Shown here piece after piece: positions 1 through 5,514 of a DNA stretch of 5,514 nucleotides. The position numbers were made by a program, and so were the translations under genes. Source of the stretch: Chloroflexota bacterium (GTDB lineage: Bacteria; Chloroflexota; Anaerolineae; UBA7937; B3-Chlor). Each line of letters starts with the position of its first letter. Within the stretch, counting starts at the first letter, position 1. Where the stretch lies: assembly GCA_030616025.1 (NCBI GenBank), contig JAUWYD010000098.1:1-5514 (forward strand). The letters run 5' to 3'. The notes under the pieces are model-generated. The model ran no database searches. It was not told where the DNA came from and saw nothing but the letters and a program-made list of their open reading frames with translations.

Positions 1-1719
1 CACACCCCTGGTCAATACCTGGGACGCTCGGCTGCCATCACGGTAGATGGTTACTCCTTTGCAGCCGATATCATAGGCGAGCAAATAGGCCCTCTCTACA
101 TCCTCCCTTGTCGCATCGTGGGAGAAGTTGATAGTCTTGGAAACGGCGTTGTCAGTGTACTTCTGAAAGGCGGCCTGGAGGCGGAGGTGCCACTCCGGAG
201 CAACGTCATGCGCGGTAACAAGTATCCTTCGTGTCTCCGCTGGTACGCCCTCAAGGTTCTGCACGCTGCCGGTCCTCGCTACCTTTTTCATCAGTTCTTG
301 GCTGTGGAAACCTTGCTCGCGGGCCACCTCCTCGAAGATGGGGTCGACCTCTAGCAGCCCTTCTCCCTCGAGGACATGTCGCCTGTATGCCAGAGCGAAG
401 ATTGGCTCAATGCCGCTGGAGGTACCAGCGATGATGCTGATGGTGCCGGTGGGGGCGATTGTGGTTACAGTGGCATTCCTCATCTTTCTGCGACCGGGAG
501 CATCGTAGATGCTGCCCGCGAAGTTTGGAAAGACACCCCTTCGCTCCGCCAGGGCCGCCGAGGCTTGCCTGGCTTTCTCCTGCATGAAACTCATCAGCTC
601 TTCAGCGATGTTCACAGCCTCTTCCGAGTCGTACGGTATGCGCAGGCGGATGAGCATGTGTGCGAAGCCCATGACGCCCAAGCCTATCTTACGACTAGCC
701 AGCGTCATCTCTTCTATCTCGCGCAGAGGATACTTGTTGCAATCTATGATGTTGTCCAAGAAATGCACGGCACAATGAACTGTCTCTCCCAGGTGTTGGT
801 AGTCAATCCCACCGTCTACCAGCATCTTGGACACGTCGATGGAACCCAGATTGCAGCTCTCGAAGGGTAGGAGGGGTTGCTCACCGCAAGGGTTGGTGCT
901 TTCGAGCTCGCCTGCGAGAGGCGTAGGGTTGCTCTCATTCAGCCTGTCGAGGAAGATCACCCCGGGATCCCCGTTTTTCCAGGCCATCTCTGATATCTTA
1001 CGGAAGACTGTCCTAGCCCGCAGGGATTTCACGACTTCTCCGGAACGAGGGTTGACGAGTGCGTATGTGGCATCCCTTCGCAGCGCCTCCATAAACTCCC
1101 TGGTCAAGCCCACCGAAATGTTGAAGTTGTTGAGCCTGCTGTCATCTGCCTTGGCAGTGATGAAACCCATGATGTCTGGATGATCTACCCTCTGGACAGC
1201 CATGTTGGCCCCGCGCCGGGTTCCTCCCTGCTTGATGGCTTCCGTCGCAGCATCGAACACTTCCATGAACGAGATGGGGCCGGAGGCAATACCACCGGTC
1301 GATTTCACCACATCGCCCTTGGGCCGCAAACGGGAAAACGAAAAGCCAGTTCCCCCTCCACTTTGATGAATAAGGGCGGTGTGCTTGATGGCTTCGAAGA
1401 TGCTCTCCATCGAGTCCTCGATGGGCAGCACGAAACAGGCCGAAAGCTGTCCTAGACTCTTGCCGGCGTTCATCAGCGTGGGGGAATTGGGCAAGAACTC
1501 GAGACTAGTCATCGGGCCATAGAACTTCTCAGTAGTGGCCGACACGTCCGCGGATGGGTCATACATGGCGTCTACCTGAGCCACATGTTCAGCCACCCGC
1601 CAGAAAAGCTCTTCCGATGTCTCTGCGACTTTGCCAGTCTCATCCTTCTTTAGGTATCGCTTTTCCAACACCGTCACCGCATTGGGCGATAGCTTGAGTG
1701 TCGCGCCTTCCCGCAGCAT
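1..1719 (-). CDS. nrdJ: Class II (adenosylcobalamin-dependent) ribonucleotide reductase, N-terminal 573 residues, 3' end outside window
   Basis: The product reduces ribonucleotides to deoxyribonucleotides in the cytoplasm with a thiyl radical generated from adenosylcobalamin, independently of oxygen. The frame is open from the ATG at 1719 to the left window edge, with no stop. Visible residues: Cys95 in LSACFVLPI (first redox cysteine), the nucleotide and specificity-loop region QSGGGTGFSFSRLRPKG (119-135) and GGTRRGANMA (165-174), the active-site set Asn276, Cys278 and Glu280 in STNPCGEQP, Cys289 in ESCNLGSID (second redox cysteine, 11 residues after Cys278 as in Thermotoga NrdJ), and the phosphate-binding PTGTISIIAGTSSGIEP (423-439). 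The N-terminus has no ATP-cone. The usual C-terminal tail with a cysteine pair would lie beyond the window. The start is supported by GGAG (1727-1730) 7 nt upstream and an in-frame TGA nine codons upstream. It follows nrdR by 47 bp, so co-transcription is likely. Class assignment is strong; diphosphate versus triphosphate preference cannot be read here. Confidence 0.95.
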   Translation of the reverse strand, partial: MLREGATLKLSPNAVTVLEKRYLKKDETGKVAETSEELFWRVAEHVAQVDAMYDPSADVSATTEKFYGPMTSLEFLPNSPTLMNAGKSLGQLSACFVLPIEDSMESIFEAIKHTALIHQSGGGTGFSFSRLRPKGDVVKSTGGIASGPISFMEVFDAATEAIKQGGTRRGANMAVQRVDHPDIMGFITAKADDSRLNNFNISVGLTREFMEALRRDATYALVNPRSGEVVKSLRARTVFRKISEMAWKNGDPGVIFLDRLNESNPTPLAGELESTNPCGEQPLLPFESCNLGSIDVSKMLVDGGIDYQHLGETVHCAVHFLDNIIDCNKYPLREIEEMTLASRKIGLGVMGFAHMLIRLRIPYDSEEAVNIAEELMSFMQEKARQASAALAERRGVFPNFAGSIYDAPGRRKMRNATVTTIAPTGTISIIAGTSSGIEPIFALAYRRHVLEGEGLLEVDPIFEEVAREQGFHSQELMKKVARTGSVQNLEGVPAETRRILVTAHDVAPEWHLRLQAAFQKYTDNAVSKTINFSHDATREDVERAYLLAYDIGCKGVTIYRDGSRASQVLTRGV

Positions 1720-1766
1720 CTCAGTTCTCCGGCGATCAACAGATCAGGTCGACCTGGTCAACCGTT

Positions 1767-2258
1767 CTACAAGTCAAGGCGAAGCTGGGCTTCCAGTTCA
1801 GCTTCTCGCCTTTTCCACTCTTTGAACTCCTCGATTTCCTCAGCGAGACTATCCACGTCTCGGAAGCGACGATATACGGAAGCGAATCGCACGTACGCTA
1901 CATCATCCAGTTCCCTCAATCGGCTCATCACCATCTGGCCAATGCGCTCGCTTTCCACCTCCGCTCGTCCCAACTCATAGAGTTCTCTCTCTACGTCTTT
2001 GACCATTAGTTCAACGGTCTCCGTAGGGATTGGGCGCTTGGCGCAGGCACGAAGGATCCCTTTCAGGAGTTTCTCGTTGTCGAAAGGCTCCCGGCGCCCG
2101 TCCTTCTTTGCCACGAGGAGGCTCGTCTTCGCCACTCGCTCATAGGTAGTGAAGCGTTGGTGGCAGCTCTTGCACTCCCTGCGTCGGCGAATGCGGTCAC
2201 CCACCTCCCTGGTATCAATAACCCTAGTATCCTTCCTCGTGCAGAACGGGCACTTCAT
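1767..2258 (-). CDS. nrdR: Transcriptional repressor NrdR (zinc ribbon plus ATP-cone), 163 residues
   Basis: NrdR binds ATP or dATP and represses ribonucleotide reductase genes at paired NrdR boxes. Residues 1-36 form the DNA-binding zinc ribbon, with Cys3 and Cys6 in MKCPFC and Cys29 and Cys32 in ECKSC, joined by the basic run RIRRRR and followed by RFTTYERV. Residues about 47-137 form the ATP-cone, with KKDGRREPFDNEKL (51-64), the KRP motif (74-76), IGQMVMSRLRELDDVAYVRF and FASVYRRF. The last 25 residues are a charged helix. Length fits the family (about 150-170). The frame stays open upstream to an ATG at 2381, but family proteins begin at MKCPFC and GGAGG (2266-2270) sits 7 nt before the ATG at 2258, so that start is chosen. 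The loop between the cysteine pairs is two residues shorter than in E. coli NrdR. The gene lies directly upstream of nrdJ, its expected target, and downstream of a predicted NrdR operator pair. Confidence 0.97.
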   Translation of the reverse strand: MKCPFCTRKDTRVIDTREVGDRIRRRRECKSCHQRFTTYERVAKTSLLVAKKDGRREPFDNEKLLKGILRACAKRPIPTETVELMVKDVERELYELGRAEVESERIGQMVMSRLRELDDVAYVRFASVYRRFRDVDSLAEEIEEFKEWKRREAELEAQLRLDL

Positions 2259-2265
2259 GGTCTCT

Positions 2266-2270
2266 CCTCC
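2266..2270 (-). promoter_or_regulatory. Ribosome binding site fixing the nrdR start
   Basis: On the minus strand GGAGG is followed by 7 nt (AGAGACC) and then the ATG at 2258. It supports the internal start over the ATG at 2381, which would add 41 residues unlike any NrdR and would place the operator pair inside the coding sequence. Confidence 0.85.
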
Positions 2271-2310
2271 TTCGATAAGATGGAGACCTCTGTCCGGATG
2301 ACCTTCTAAG

Positions 2311-2357
2311 GTACTGCATGTGGTACATAGTCCGAACGATGCTACAACATGTTGTGG
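2311..2357 (-). promoter_or_regulatory. Predicted NrdR operator: two NrdR boxes with a 15-bp linker
   Basis: Two 16-bp palindromes lie 31 bp apart centre to centre. Box at 2342-2357 is CTACAACATGTTGTGG, with a perfect 12-bp core palindrome (ACAACATGTTGT, 2344-2355). Box at 2311-2326 is GTACTGCATGTGGTAC, which matches its own reverse complement at 12 of 16 positions. They agree with each other at 10 of 16 positions. The published NrdR-box consensus is acaCwAtATaTwGtgt, in pairs with a 15-16 bp linker. The distal box keeps the C, A, AT, T and G core positions; the proximal one is weaker. The pair ends 52 bp upstream of the nrdR start, so autoregulation of nrdR-nrdJ is inferred. Confidence 0.75.
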
Positions 2358-2371
2358 CGCAGAGCTTAGTG

Positions 2372-2400
2372 AACTTAGCACAATGCGGAGAATATGGCAA
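2372..2400 (-). promoter_or_regulatory. Weak sigma-70-like promoter candidate for nrdR-nrdJ
   Basis: On the minus strand TTGCCA (2395-2400, five of six matches to the -35 consensus) is followed after 17 bp by TAAGTT (2372-2377, three of six matches, keeping the first T, the A and the last T of the -10). Transcription would start near 2365, just upstream of both NrdR boxes, so bound NrdR would sit in the early transcribed region. The match is weak and other placements are possible; an nrdR promoter somewhere in 2259-2460 is expected from the terminator and operators. Confidence 0.3.
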
Positions 2401-2460
2401 GGCCGGAAAGCCGCCTGAACCTTAAAGTTTGGGAATCGCGGCGGGTTTTTGTCGTGGGGG

Positions 2461-2501
2461 GGAAAAAGGGAGGGGGAAGGTGGCGCAGAAACCTTCCCCC
2501 T
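2461..2501 (-). terminator. Probable rho-independent terminator of the ftsQ-ftsA-ftsZ transcript
   Basis: An 11-bp perfect stem (arms 2471-2481 and 2491-2501, AGGGGGAAGGT and ACCTTCCCCCT) encloses a 9-nt loop. Reading the minus strand, the stem is followed by CCC, then TTTTT (2463-2467), then C-rich sequence. The plus direction has no T-run, so orientation fits termination of transcripts leaving ftsZ. It lies about 125 bp after the ftsZ stop. The short T-run and the CCC spacer make it a moderate rather than ideal terminator. Confidence 0.6.
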
Positions 2502-2554
2502 GGAAAGGATCCTTCTGGCAAGAGAGTGCAGACTCTGCTTGCGCAGAAAGCGGG

Positions 2555-2572
2555 CCTTTCGGCCCCGAAAGG
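2555..2572. repeat. Short GC-rich inverted repeat
   Basis: CCTTTCGG and CCGAAAGG are perfect 8-bp arms separated by only CC, so a real hairpin would use about 6 bp with a 6-nt loop. No T-run follows on either strand. It may support RNA folding in the ftsZ 3' untranslated region; no function can be assigned. Confidence 0.45.
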
Positions 2573-2590
2573 GAGGAGGACAGAAAGACG

Positions 2591-2617
2591 TCAGCCGTCG
2601 GGAGTACCGACGGCTGA
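2591..2617 (-). repeat. Strong hairpin directly after ftsZ
   Basis: Perfect 11-bp arms TCAGCCGTCGG (2591-2601) and CCGACGGCTGA (2607-2617) enclose a 5-nt loop, 7 bp after the ftsZ stop codon. On the minus strand it is followed by CGTCTTTCTGTCC, which is T-rich but interrupted, so it is a poor intrinsic terminator. A role in protecting the ftsZ mRNA 3' end, or as a first pause or attenuation site before the hairpin at 2471-2501, is an inference. Confidence 0.65.
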
Positions 2618-2624
2618 AGCTTCC

Positions 2625-3689
2625 CTACACTTGAGACTTCCGTTGGCGCAGAAAGGTCGGAATATCCAGGTTGTCGCTGAGGAAGTCCGGTGCCGGGAAC
2701 ACGATCTTGTTGTCTGTCTCGGTGAGTCGCTTCACCGTTCCGTCAAAGCCGGTGGCGATGACGGTGATCTGCATCTCGCCGTCAACCATTTCGGGATCCA
2801 TGACGGCTCCGAAGATGAGATTCACGTCGGGATGAGCCATTTCCCTGATGACTCTGGCCGCCTCATTCACTTCGTGAAGCGTGAGGTCTGTCCCTCCGGT
2901 CACGTTGAAGAGAACTCCCGTCGCTCCATCGATGGTCACGTCCAGTAGAGGGCTGCTCACTGCATCATGGGCGGCATCAACGGCTCGTGTCTCGCCAGAC
3001 GACCGTCCTACAGCCATCAGCGCTGACCCCCCCTTGGCCATAATGGTGCGTACGTCCGCGAAGTCTAGGTTGATGAGACCTGGGACTGTAATCAGCTCAG
3101 AGATCCCCTGTATCCCTTGACGCAGCACATCATCGGCGAAGGAGAAGGCTTCCTGGATGGAGGCCTTTTTGTCCACCAACTCCAGTAGACGGTCGTTGGG
3201 GATCACAATCAGCGTGTCAACCCGTTGCTTGAGGTCCTTGATGCCGTGCTCCGCCACCTCTCTGCGACGAGTCCCTTCGAAGGTGAAGGGCTTGGTGACA
3301 ACACCGATCGTGAGCGCACCGGCTTCCTTGGCGAGATGAGCGATGAGGGGAGAGGCCCCCGTGCCAGTACCTCCACCGATGCCAGCGGTGATGAAGACCA
3401 TATCTGCGTCCAGTACTGCCTTCCTGAGTTCTTCTTCGCTCTCTTGGGCGGCCTTAGCTCCGATCTCGGGGTCGCCGCCCGCTCCTAGCCCTTTGGTCAG
3501 TTTGTCGCCAATGCGAATCTGGTAGGGTGCTTCGGAGAAGAAGAGGGCCTGAGCATCGGCGTTCACAGCGATGAACTCCACTCCTTGCATATTCTCCTTG
3601 ATCATGCGGTTGATGGCGTTGCCACCGCCACCTCCAACTCCTATCACTTTTATCTTGGCAAGATTGGCCAACTCCGGTACGTAGGTCAT
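2625..3689 (-). CDS. ftsZ: Cell division GTPase FtsZ, 354 residues
   Basis: FtsZ is the tubulin homologue that polymerises with GTP into the cytoplasmic Z ring and recruits the divisome. Visible in order: the N-terminal nucleotide-binding glycine run KVIGVGGGGGNAINRM (14-29), VNADAQAL (42-49), the tubulin signature GGGTGTG (105-111), GVVTKPFTFEG (129-139), VIPNDRLL (162-169), the T7 synergy loop NLDFADVR (207-214) with Asp209 and Asp212 that complete the GTPase site of the next subunit, and the C-terminal domain to about residue 318. The conserved C-terminal peptide DIPTFLRQRK (342-351), which binds FtsA and other partners, is intact. The linker before it is only about 24 residues, which makes the protein short for the family. 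AGGGAGG ending 9 nt before the ATG supports the start. It follows ftsA by a 70-bp gap with no clear promoter or terminator, so co-transcription is likely. Confidence 0.98.
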   Translation of the reverse strand: MTYVPELANLAKIKVIGVGGGGGNAINRMIKENMQGVEFIAVNADAQALFFSEAPYQIRIGDKLTKGLGAGGDPEIGAKAAQESEEELRKAVLDADMVFITAGIGGGTGTGASPLIAHLAKEAGALTIGVVTKPFTFEGTRRREVAEHGIKDLKQRVDTLIVIPNDRLLELVDKKASIQEAFSFADDVLRQGIQGISELITVPGLINLDFADVRTIMAKGGSALMAVGRSSGETRAVDAAHDAVSSPLLDVTIDGATGVLFNVTGGTDLTLHEVNEAARVIREMAHPDVNLIFGAVMDPEMVDGEMQITVIATGFDGTVKRLTETDNKIVFPAPDFLSDNLDIPTFLRQRKSQV

Positions 3690-3759
3690 TGTCTGTCGCC
3701 TCCCTTTCTTTGATTGTGACCCTTGAAGTCATTCGTTGACAGGTGCGTTTGAGTGTCCT

Positions 3760-4986
3760 CTATCCTGGGGTCAAGACCTGAAACAGATCCCTGAACCGCC
3801 CTATCATGCCTCGTCGCTGGCGCGAGCCATTATGGCTTGCATCGGGCGCGCATCTCAGAGCCCAAAGGAGCAAGCCGACGCTACATGCATGGGCCGGATC
3901 TCTCACGGTCTCCACAAGGCCCTCCATTTCGTGGGGTGTTCCCACGCGCACTGGCAAACTAAGAATCTCGCGAGAGAACTCCTTTATCCCTGCTAGGTCC
4001 GCTGTTCCGCCACACAGGACCACGCCAGCAGGTAGTAGGCCGTCGTAGCCCGAGCGCTTTATCTCTCGGAGTATGAGTTCGAGGATCTCCTCCGATCGAG
4101 CCCTGATGATTTCGGCCAACCGACGGCGGGATACGGAGCGATGTGAGTTGTCGCCGAAGGAGGTCGCATCGATGGATTCATCTGGCCCAATAGTGTCCGG
4201 CATCGTGTGGCCGTATTTCGTCTTGAGAGTTTCGGCAACCATGAAGGGTGTGCGGAGCCCCACAGCAACGTCGTGAGTCAAGTGGTTCCCGCCGACGGGC
4301 AGAACAGTGGTATGCCATACGCTCCCGTCGATGAATATGGCCAGGTCTGTCGTACCCCCCCCGATGTCCACCAGGGCAACTCCGAGTTCTTTTTCAGCCG
4401 CGGTTAGCACCGCCTCACCCGCGGCTATGGGTTCCAGTACGAGCCCCCCAACGCGCACGCCAGCGCCCTGCACGCATTGCACCAGATTGTGGACTGAGGT
4501 GGAGGCTCCGGTTACAATGTGAGCCTCAACCTCAAGACGAAACCCTCGGAGGCCGAGCGGATTGCGGACCCCGTCCTGGTCATCAACGATGTAACCCCGC
4601 GGGATGACGTGAATCAACTGACGATTGGCGGGTAGGGCTACGGCACGAGCCGCCTCCAAGGCGCGATCAATGTCCTCCTGGACGATGGTGCGTTCGCCCC
4701 GGGAGATAGCAGCTACCCCCTTGCTGTTGAGCCCGGAGATGTGAGCACCCGCCATGCCAACGAAGGCGCTGTCTATTTCGTAGCCGGAGATCTGCTCCGC
4801 TTTTTGCACGGACATCGTGATGGCTTGAGTTGCCTGCTCGATGTCAAGCACAACACCCTTGCGCACCCCCCGTGAGGGTGAGACACCTATCCCCACGATG
4901 CGGACCGCCGTTTCTTCGCTCAGTTCGCCGACCAACGTGCACACCTTCGTAGTTCCGACATCTATGGCAACTATCGTTTCATCCAC
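3760..4986 (-). CDS. ftsA: Cell division protein FtsA (actin-like Z-ring membrane anchor), 408 residues
   Basis: FtsA is an actin-fold ATPase that tethers FtsZ filaments to the inner face of the membrane and signals to the later divisome. Numbered from the GTG at 4986: phosphate-1 motif AIDVGTTKVCTLVGE (7-21), the FtsA-specific 1C/SHS2 subdomain around 80-160, phosphate-2 motif VDIGGGTTDLAIF (206-218), adenosine-binding VVLCGGTADLAGI (322-334), and a C-terminal amphipathic helix MIGRFRDLFQVL (394-405) that serves as the membrane-targeting sequence. Length is normal. The GTG start is chosen because a G-rich Shine-Dalgarno lies 6 nt upstream and family members begin a few residues before the first strand. 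An in-frame ATG at 5004 would add six residues (MRGERD) but has only a weak upstream AGG. It is flanked by ftsQ and ftsZ in the classical order. Confidence 0.96.
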   Translation of the reverse strand: MDETIVAIDVGTTKVCTLVGELSEETAVRIVGIGVSPSRGVRKGVVLDIEQATQAITMSVQKAEQISGYEIDSAFVGMAGAHISGLNSKGVAAISRGERTIVQEDIDRALEAARAVALPANRQLIHVIPRGYIVDDQDGVRNPLGLRGFRLEVEAHIVTGASTSVHNLVQCVQGAGVRVGGLVLEPIAAGEAVLTAAEKELGVALVDIGGGTTDLAIFIDGSVWHTTVLPVGGNHLTHDVAVGLRTPFMVAETLKTKYGHTMPDTIGPDESIDATSFGDNSHRSVSRRRLAEIIRARSEEILELILREIKRSGYDGLLPAGVVLCGGTADLAGIKEFSREILSLPVRVGTPHEMEGLVETVRDPAHACSVGLLLWALRCAPDASHNGSRQRRGMIGRFRDLFQVLTPG

Positions 4987-4992
4987 GTCACG

Positions 4993-5000
4993 CTCCCCCC
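4993..5000 (-). promoter_or_regulatory. Ribosome binding site favouring the GTG start of ftsA
   Basis: GGGGGGAG on the minus strand is followed by 6 nt (CGTGAC) and the GTG at 4986. The competing ATG at 5004 lies upstream of this motif and has no comparable site, so the GTG is preferred. The choice changes only six residues. Confidence 0.6.
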
Positions 5001-5022
5001 GCATCTTGGTGCAGCCTGTGGT

Positions 5023-5514
5023 CTATGGTTCTCCAGCCAGGCGGTAATGTGGGCCTTCCTGGAAACGGAGGTCGATGAACTCTACGCTCGCCCCTTGGCT
5101 CTCCAACCTCTGCACAAGTGCCTCCATGATGGCCACTTTCACTTCTGCGCCTTCACCATTTCCCAGGTATACCCGCCAACCATGCTCATTCTCCAGGCTT
5201 AGCCCGTATTGTTGCGAGTAGCTAAACTCCTTCACGCTTGGGAGTAAGGTCTGATATCTCTCAACGGCCGATATTATCTCCAGATCGACCTGCTCACCTG
5301 CTTGACGAGGTCTGGAGTCAAGATCCCTTATCAGCGGGATGGAGGGTTCTGTCTCCGCTCGGAGGGGCAGGATCGTGCCTTCATCATCTACGCCGTATCG
5401 CTGCTCTCCCGTCTGCCACATCACGCGAGCTTGACGTTCTCCGACCTGCACGATTATTTGATTGGGTAACCTGACCTGTACTGTTGCTTCACGTATGTCT
5501 GGAATCGTGCGAAT
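5023..5514 (-). CDS. ftsQ: Cell division protein FtsQ/DivIB, C-terminal 163 residues, 5' end outside window
   Basis: FtsQ is a bitopic membrane protein whose extracytoplasmic part bridges the cytoplasmic ring to the septal peptidoglycan machinery (FtsL, FtsB, FtsW and FtsI). The frame is open through the right window edge, so the cytoplasmic tail, membrane helix and most of the POTRA domain are missing. Visible are the end of POTRA, IPDIREATVQVRLPNQIIVQV (4-24 of the fragment; compare the family pattern P.V..A.V.R.LPN.L.I.V.ER), followed by ER and the start of the beta domain with YGVDDEGTILPL (40-51). The beta domain runs to FIDLRFQEGPHYRL (146-159), the usual closing IDLR motif. A GTG at 5451 is an internal codon, not the start, because the family-like sequence continues upstream. 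The stop is 36 bp before the preferred ftsA start. The overall family call rests on motif pattern and position next to ftsA. Confidence 0.9.
   Translation of the reverse strand: MRTIPDIREATVQVRLPNQIIVQVGERQARVMWQTGEQRYGVDDEGTILPLRAETEPSIPLIRDLDSRPRQAGEQVDLEIISAVERYQTLLPSVKEFSYSQQYGLSLENEHGWRVYLGNGEGAEVKVAIMEALVQRLESQGASVEFIDLRFQEGPHYRLAGEP

Larger units (their letters stand above)
2259..2624. other. Gene-free stretch between ftsZ and nrdR
   Basis: These 366 bp hold no supported gene. From the ftsZ side toward nrdR they contain an 11-bp-stem hairpin just after the ftsZ stop, a short GC-rich palindrome (2555-2572), a terminator-like hairpin with a T-run (2461-2501), a weak promoter candidate (2372-2400), the NrdR operator pair (2311-2357) and the nrdR ribosome binding site. 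The plus-strand frame running through it from 2394 continues antisense into ftsZ and has low-complexity, non-family sequence. The layout reads as the end of one transcription unit and the start of the next. Confidence 0.8.

Noticed and set aside
118..1455. Several plus-strand open frames over the left part of the window
   Set aside because: All are antisense to an uninterrupted 573-codon nrdJ frame with full catalytic motifs; none has family-like sequence.
2310..2326. GGTAC direct repeat spaced by 7 bp
   Set aside because: It is fully explained by the outer arms of the imperfect palindrome at 2311-2326.
2324..2329. TATGTA as a -10 element on the minus strand
   Set aside because: No acceptable -35 hexamer lies 15-19 bp upstream, and the site overlaps the proximal NrdR box palindrome.
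1767..2381. Longer NrdR of 204 residues starting at 2381
   Set aside because: The extra 41 residues do not resemble NrdR, the family starts at MKCPFC, a good Shine-Dalgarno precedes 2258, and the operator pair would fall inside the gene.
2259..2624. Cobalamin riboswitch or T-box leader before the B12-dependent reductase operon
   Set aside because: I looked for the B12-box core with its GCCACTG-type end and for the T-box motif AGGGTGGTACCGCG and found neither. A covariance-model scan would settle it.
2394..2948. Plus-strand open frame of 184 codons across the intergenic region and ftsZ
   Set aside because: It runs antisense to the conserved 3' third of ftsZ, shows no recognisable domain, and its upstream half is low-complexity G-rich sequence that is better explained by hairpins.
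3454..3732. Minus-strand frame of 92 codons between ftsA and ftsZ
   Set aside because: It overlaps the ftsZ N-terminus in another frame and encodes a basic, repetitive sequence typical of a shifted frame; no ribosome binding site was seen.
5023..5451. A complete small gene starting at the GTG at 5451
   Set aside because: The frame continues upstream to the window edge with FtsQ-like sequence (IPDIREATVQVRLPN), so the GTG is an internal valine codon.

Overview
The window holds a compact gene cluster in which every supported gene lies on the minus strand. Read in the direction of transcription (high to low coordinates) it contains the C-terminal part of ftsQ (cut by the right window edge), complete ftsA, complete ftsZ, complete nrdR, and the first 573 codons of a class II, adenosylcobalamin-dependent ribonucleotide reductase, nrdJ (cut by the left edge). 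No tRNA, rRNA, CRISPR array, insertion sequence or phage gene was seen. The many open frames on the plus strand are shadows of these genes.

Layout: ftsQ (5023-5514), ftsA (3760-4986, with an in-frame ATG alternative at 5004) and ftsZ (2625-3689) form the usual divisome block, with short gaps and good ribosome binding sites. A 366-bp gene-free stretch (2259-2624) follows ftsZ. It holds three inverted repeats, one of which (2471-2501, followed on the minus strand by CCC and five T) looks like the intrinsic terminator of the division operon. Closer to nrdR it holds a pair of 16-bp palindromes whose centres are 31 bp apart, matching the known NrdR operator architecture. nrdR (1767-2258) and nrdJ (1-1719) are separated by 47 bp and probably form one autoregulated transcript.

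How the genes work together: FtsZ forms the cytokinetic ring, FtsA anchors it to the membrane, and FtsQ links it to the periplasmic part of the divisome. NrdR senses (d)ATP through its ATP-cone and represses ribonucleotide reductase genes, here most likely nrdR-nrdJ itself. NrdJ makes deoxyribonucleotides using vitamin B12 and needs no oxygen, so the arrangement fits an anaerobe or facultative organism that makes or takes up cobalamin.

Organism: the FtsZ and NrdR sequences, the FtsZ C-terminal peptide ending in FLRQRKSQV, the class II reductase and the ftsQ-ftsA-ftsZ-nrdR-nrdJ order suggest a bacterium of the Chloroflexota (Dehalococcoidia or Anaerolineae-like). This is an inference from memory of family sequences and was not checked by a search. 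The region is core genome. I see no previously undescribed system; the most informative non-coding signal is the NrdR operator pair.
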